Assembly (NCBI GenBank): GCA_020853775.1
Contig: JADYYH010000042.1
Coordinates: forward strand, 1-64,000
Length of the DNA stretch: 64,000 bases
Source of the DNA: Nitrospira sp.
Lineage (GTDB): Bacteria > Nitrospirota > Nitrospiria > Nitrospirales > Nitrospiraceae
Direction: 5' to 3'
Shown here: positions 61,728 through 64,000 of the stretch, piece by piece
Numbering within the stretch: the first letter of the stretch is position 1
How the letters are laid out: the number at the start of each line of letters is the position of its first letter
Translations under genes and position numbers: made by a program
The notes under the pieces: model-generated
Database searches by the model: none
Told to the model about the DNA's origin: nothing
The model's input: only the letters and a program-made list of their open reading frames with translations

Positions 61728-61765
61728 GGATGCATTTCGTATCAAAACTGATACGAAATGCATCC
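61728..61765. terminator. Perfect 17-bp hairpin after hemL
   Basis: GGATGCATTTCGTATCA (61728-61744), loop AAAC, TGATACGAAATGCATCC (61749-61765). All 17 pairs match. It is 51 bases after the hemL stop. It has no T-run on either strand, so a factor-independent terminator is doubtful; a mobile-element remnant, an mRNA-stabilising stem or a protein-binding site are alternatives. The other part of the 61677-61813 gap shows nothing. Confidence 0.5.
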
Positions 61766-61813
61766 ATTCGGATACAGATCGCGGTCTATGCTGACCGAAC
61801 TCATCCTGCGACC

Positions 61814-61938
61814 TCAGGATGCTCAACACGGTTTCCCAGCAAGGCACCAACGAACGAGGCCCAGAGGCGCACTCTTAGCGGTACGTTGGGGGGCGAGCGA
61901 CACGAGAACGACGCTGGGAACCGTTTTCAGCATCCTGA
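61814..61938. repeat. REP-like palindromic repeat (complete copy)
   Basis: A 125-base imperfect palindrome. Outer arms pair TCAGGATGCTCAACACGG with CCGTTTTCAGCATCCTGA. The inner part reads GAGGCGCACT-CTTAG-CGGTACGTTG and GAGCGACACGAGAACGACGC. It shares inner arms and core with 37130-37251 and the partial copy at 1-105. It ends one base before the stop of the minus-strand gene 61940-62173, as the 37130 copy ends just before a stop. The outer arm with AGCATCCTGA is of a common REP/MITE style. Confidence 0.75.
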
Positions 61939-61939
61939 T

Positions 61940-62173
61940 CTACTCGTCGTCGTCCTCATCGTCCATCTCCAGCGCTTCCTGCCGTTTCTGCTCTTCCATC
62001 GCGTTATGCAGGAGCATGCGGACAAACATTGAATACAACGAACCTTTTTCCAAAGTTCCTCCGGGAGGAATCGCGATTTTACCTTCCTTGATCATGCGAT
62101 CCATCCAGGCCTTTTGATCGGGGGCAATCAAGATCGGCACCTCGACCAGCCCAACTTTTCCAAACATATCCAT
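61940..62173 (-). CDS. Small acidic conserved-type protein
   Basis: 77 residues with ACAGGAGAG upstream of the ATG. The sequence LVEVPILIAPDQKAWMDRMI, then KEGKIAIPPGGTLEKGSLYS, then MLLHNAMEEQKRQEALEM and a run of aspartates and glutamates at the end. It is predicted soluble and helical. No family is known to me. It is isolated: a palindromic repeat follows its stop and 242 bases separate it from the next gene. Confidence 0.7.
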   Translation of the reverse strand: MDMFGKVGLVEVPILIAPDQKAWMDRMIKEGKIAIPPGGTLEKGSLYSMFVRMLLHNAMEEQKRQEALEMDDEDDDE

Positions 62174-62415
62174 GAGCGGCTCTCCTGTAGTAGTTCGTAA
62201 AACGTCCTTAAGAGCGAATGGTGTATAGCTGACAGAAAGGGAAGAGGAGCATCCTAAAGTCCTATCATTCGCTATTGGCCATCAGCCATATGCTCTGCAT
62301 CCGAAGGGCATTTGAGCACGCGGTTTTTCGGCTTGTCAACCGAAGAGCCGCCGCCCATGACTCATGGCATGGAGCGTGCTGTGGATGGGGTCTGAACCTA
62401 TGGAGGACTCTCAGT

Positions 62416-63045
62416 ATGATTCGCACCATCGTACCCGACTCCCGCTTTTTGAGCCGATTGGCCCTGCTGTTACTGGTCGCCTCCCCCACCACGCCGGCAC
62501 TGGGCGCGGTGGAAGAAAGCCGCTCCTCGCTCCACACCTATACCCCAGCCATCAGGAACGATCCGAGCCCCTTTCACTGCACCGATTGCTGGGACCTGAA
62601 GCCAGACCAACGCCCGTCCCTTCCCCAACACCAATCCCAACGATATCGACGCGGACATCATGATCGAGGGCTTCGCCCGCACAAGAACCCCTACGCAAAA
62701 AAGTCGCACTCCTTCAGTCGCGGGTTGAGATCGCTTCCGCGCCATGCCCTCTCAATGGGGGGATTCGAGCGGACGGTGGAAGGCTGGCAAGTCCGAACGG
62801 TCGACGGCGATACCATTCGGTATGGCACCGACCGCATTCGCATTCGCGGCTACAACGCGCCGGAATTATCCGAACCGGGAGGGCGTGAGGCTGCCCTCCG
62901 TCTTGAGCAACTGATGCAGGAAGGCACGATCACCATCGTGCCCCACGGCCACGATGTCTACGGCCGCACGCTCGCTGATGTTTTCGTGAACGGACAGAAC
63001 GTGGCGGACGTCATGAGGATGGAAGGGTTTGGACGGAGGGGGTAG
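62416..63045 (+). CDS. Exported thermonuclease-like (SNase) protein
   Basis: 209 residues from the ATG at 62416, preceded by GGAGG; the longer frame from 62275 is unsupported. A signal peptide (LALLLLVASPTTPALGAVEE) is followed by an unusual basic, His-rich linker with FHCTDCWDL (a CxxC pair). The SNase domain is C-terminal: VRTVDGDTIRYGTDRIRIRG, then APELSEPGGREAALRLE and HDVYGRTLADVFVNGQNV. The catalytic Arg, Glu and Arg (RIRG, APE, YGRT) are kept. It should cleave DNA or RNA in a calcium-dependent manner outside the cell. The 62174-62415 gap before it shows no gene. Confidence 0.88.
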   Translation: MIRTIVPDSRFLSRLALLLLVASPTTPALGAVEESRSSLHTYTPAIRNDPSPFHCTDCWDLKPDQRPSLPQHQSQRYRRGHHDRGLRPHKNPYAKKSHSFSRGLRSLPRHALSMGGFERTVEGWQVRTVDGDTIRYGTDRIRIRGYNAPELSEPGGREAALRLEQLMQEGTITIVPHGHDVYGRTLADVFVNGQNVADVMRMEGFGRRG

Positions 63046-63118
63046 CGAGAGCGTAGAGCTGGTTTTGTGAGATGTTCTTTGCTTGATCGTAGCCATGCTG
63101 ACGTAGAATTCGGATCCA

Positions 63119-63135
63119 ACGTATACTTTATACGT
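63119..63135. promoter_or_regulatory. 17-base palindrome over a likely -10 box
   Basis: ACGTATA-CTT-TATACGT is a perfect 7+7 palindrome. It contains TATACT (63122-63127), which lies 18 bases after CTGACG (63098-63103), so a repressor or activator could act here. The GNAT-like gene begins at 63142 or 63211. Confidence 0.35.
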
Positions 63136-63141
63136 CTCACC

Positions 63142-63754
63142 ATGAGAAAAGAGGCGCACATTCTCTACAGTACTCCCGATCGAAGCCCTGCTGATCCCAA
63201 CCGACCGCGCATGCTCTCCTCCACTGATCTCATCACTCCCCGCCTTCGACTCCGACAGTGGCGACCATCGGACCTCGAACCATTCGCGGCGATGAATGCC
63301 GACCCCGATGTCATGTGCTATTATCCTGCGCTGTGGACCAGATCGCAGAGCGACGGCTTTGCCGAACGGGTCACACAGCTGATCGAAGAACGGGGCTGGG
63401 GCTTCTGGGCCGTTGAAGAACGACTATCAGAGCGATTCACCGGCTTCGTGGGATTACATGCCCCTTCCGCCTCGCTCCCTTTTTCGCCCTGCGTGGAAGT
63501 GGGATGGCGCCTGGCCAAATCCTATTGGGGCTGGGGCTATGCTACCGGAGGCCGCGCAATCGGCAATCTCGTTCGGCTTTCAACAACTCCATCTGAAAGA
63601 ACTCGTGGCATTCACCGCCATCGCCAACCTGAGATCGCGCGCCGTGATGGAACGGCTCGGGATGCGGCCCGACGGCGAATTCGACCATCCCCAGATGTCC
63701 ACCGAATCTAACCTGCGGCGGCATGTGTTATATCGTCTCAGCAAACCACCATGA
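63142..63754 (+). pseudogene. GNAT (RimJ/RimL-type) acetyltransferase with a frameshift
   Basis: The first frame reads LITPRLRLRQWRPSDLEPFA, through GWGFWAVEERLSERFTGFVG and VGWRLAKSYWGWGYAT. It then loses homology, but the +1 frame continues PEAAQSAISFGFQQLHLKEL, then VAFTAIANLRSRAVMERLGM. One extra G at about 63547 (ACCGGAGGCC instead of ACCGAGGCC) explains both. The rejoined product would be a normal RimJ/RimL-like N-acetyltransferase of about 190-205 residues. The start may be the ATG at 63142 or at 63211. The frameshift may be a real mutation or a sequencing error. It overlaps the next gene as ATGA. Confidence 0.8.
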
Positions 63755-64000
63755 AAACGCAGTACTACACAGCCACCAGCCTCGACGGGTTCATTGCCAC
63801 TGAAGACGATTCTCTAGACTGGTTGTTTCCGCTGGGCGACGTGAACGAGACAAGTTACCCCTCCTTCATTGCGGAGGTCGGAGCCTTAGCCATGGGCTCG
63901 GCGACCTATGAATGGATGCTCCGTCATACCGACAAGATTGCCGACCAACAGACGGGCCTGCCCTGGCCGTATTCTCAGCCTACGTGGGTGTTCTCCACAC
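63751..64000 (+). CDS. DHFR/RibD C-terminal-like reductase, truncated by window end
   Basis: The ATG at 63751 overlaps the GNAT stop (ATGA). The 83 visible residues (TQYYTATSLDGFIATEDDSL, then DWLFPLG, and ALAMGSATYEWMLRHTDKIA) match the N-terminal part of the RibD C-terminal/dihydrofolate reductase-like family (YTATSLDGFIA, GSxTYE). Such proteins are NADPH-dependent reductases of unknown substrate in most cases. The rest lies outside the window. Confidence 0.85.
   Translation, partial: MKTQYYTATSLDGFIATEDDSLDWLFPLGDVNETSYPSFIAEVGALAMGSATYEWMLRHTDKIADQQTGLPWPYSQPTWVFST

Noticed and set aside
62560..62600. CxxC pair (FHCTDCWD) as a haem-binding site in the nuclease
   Set aside because: The next residue is Trp, not His, so it is not a CxxCH haem motif.
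1..64000. CRISPR arrays, prophage, insertion sequences or rRNA operons
   Set aside because: No evenly spaced direct repeats, transposase, integrase, capsid or rRNA sequence was found; only one tRNA (tRNA-His) is seen.

Overview
The window is about 60% GC, gene-dense and bacterial. Gene content and style suggest a Nitrospira-like member of the Nitrospirota. This is inferred from a six-gene Hyf/complex I-like operon, several PilZ and c-di-GMP proteins, a PAS-rich hybrid histidine kinase, lptE and a porin (Gram-negative envelope), and dispersed REP-like palindromes. No nitrite oxidoreductase, ribosomal RNA, prophage, insertion sequence or CRISPR array is present. Most of the window reads as ordinary chromosome.

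Layout. 1-2358: a partial palindromic repeat, then a tightly overlapping signalling trio (small protein, HDOD, receiver-GGDEF). 2388-4365 (-): an ECF sigma operon with DUF3619-like and DUF3106 proteins, joined by ATGA overlaps. 4526-9298 (-): a 1590-residue membrane protein with TPRs at the N-terminus, a long Pro/Ala/Glu-rich region carrying repeated PMPW motifs, one membrane helix and a large extracytoplasmic domain. 9539-12749: a sugar-phosphoglycerate phosphatase, a mechanosensitive-channel-like protein and a GT78/GT81-like glycosyltransferase, probably a compatible-solute cassette. 13043-14469: three single-domain PilZ proteins. 14506-20003: tRNA-His, pyrF, rpsT, and the conserved leuS-lptE-holA operon. 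20163-27098: methyltransferase, hybrid kinase, YrfG-type nucleotidase, der. 27317-37120: envelope and periplasmic proteins, a second ECF sigma/anti-sigma pair with a cytochrome c, an alcohol dehydrogenase, an M20 peptidase and a beta-hydroxyacid dehydrogenase. 37253-46079 (-): a porin and a hyfBCEFGI-like operon whose large subunit has lost all four [NiFe] cysteines. 46328-55320 (-): a DUF1566 protein, two adjacent membrane metalloprotease-like proteins, an HTH-metallo-beta-lactamase fusion, and the operon pyk, NTF2-like protein, gph, M16, M16. 55531-57870: a histidine phosphatase fused to phosphofructokinase. 57964-58968: a secreted barnase-type RNase and its barstar-type inhibitor. 59004-62173: YidB-like protein, two paralogous zinc-knuckle-like miniproteins, hemL, a perfect hairpin, a REP-like palindrome and a small acidic protein. 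62416-64000: a secreted thermonuclease-like protein, a frameshifted GNAT gene and a truncated DHFR/RibD-like gene.

How the genes fit together. Pyruvate kinase and the phosphatase-phosphofructokinase fusion are divergently arranged, so two control points of glycolysis sit together. Second-messenger signalling recurs (GGDEF, HDOD, three PilZ). The membrane complex at 38599-46079 looks like an energy-converting-hydrogenase-related (Ehr) proton or ion pump, not a hydrogenase. The most unusual items are the fused PFK, the cysteine-less Hyf-like complex, the RNase/inhibitor pair, the two miniproteins with identical Cys/His spacing, the PMPW-repeat protein, and a three-copy palindromic repeat family. 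All functional statements rest on motif reading; no database search was run.
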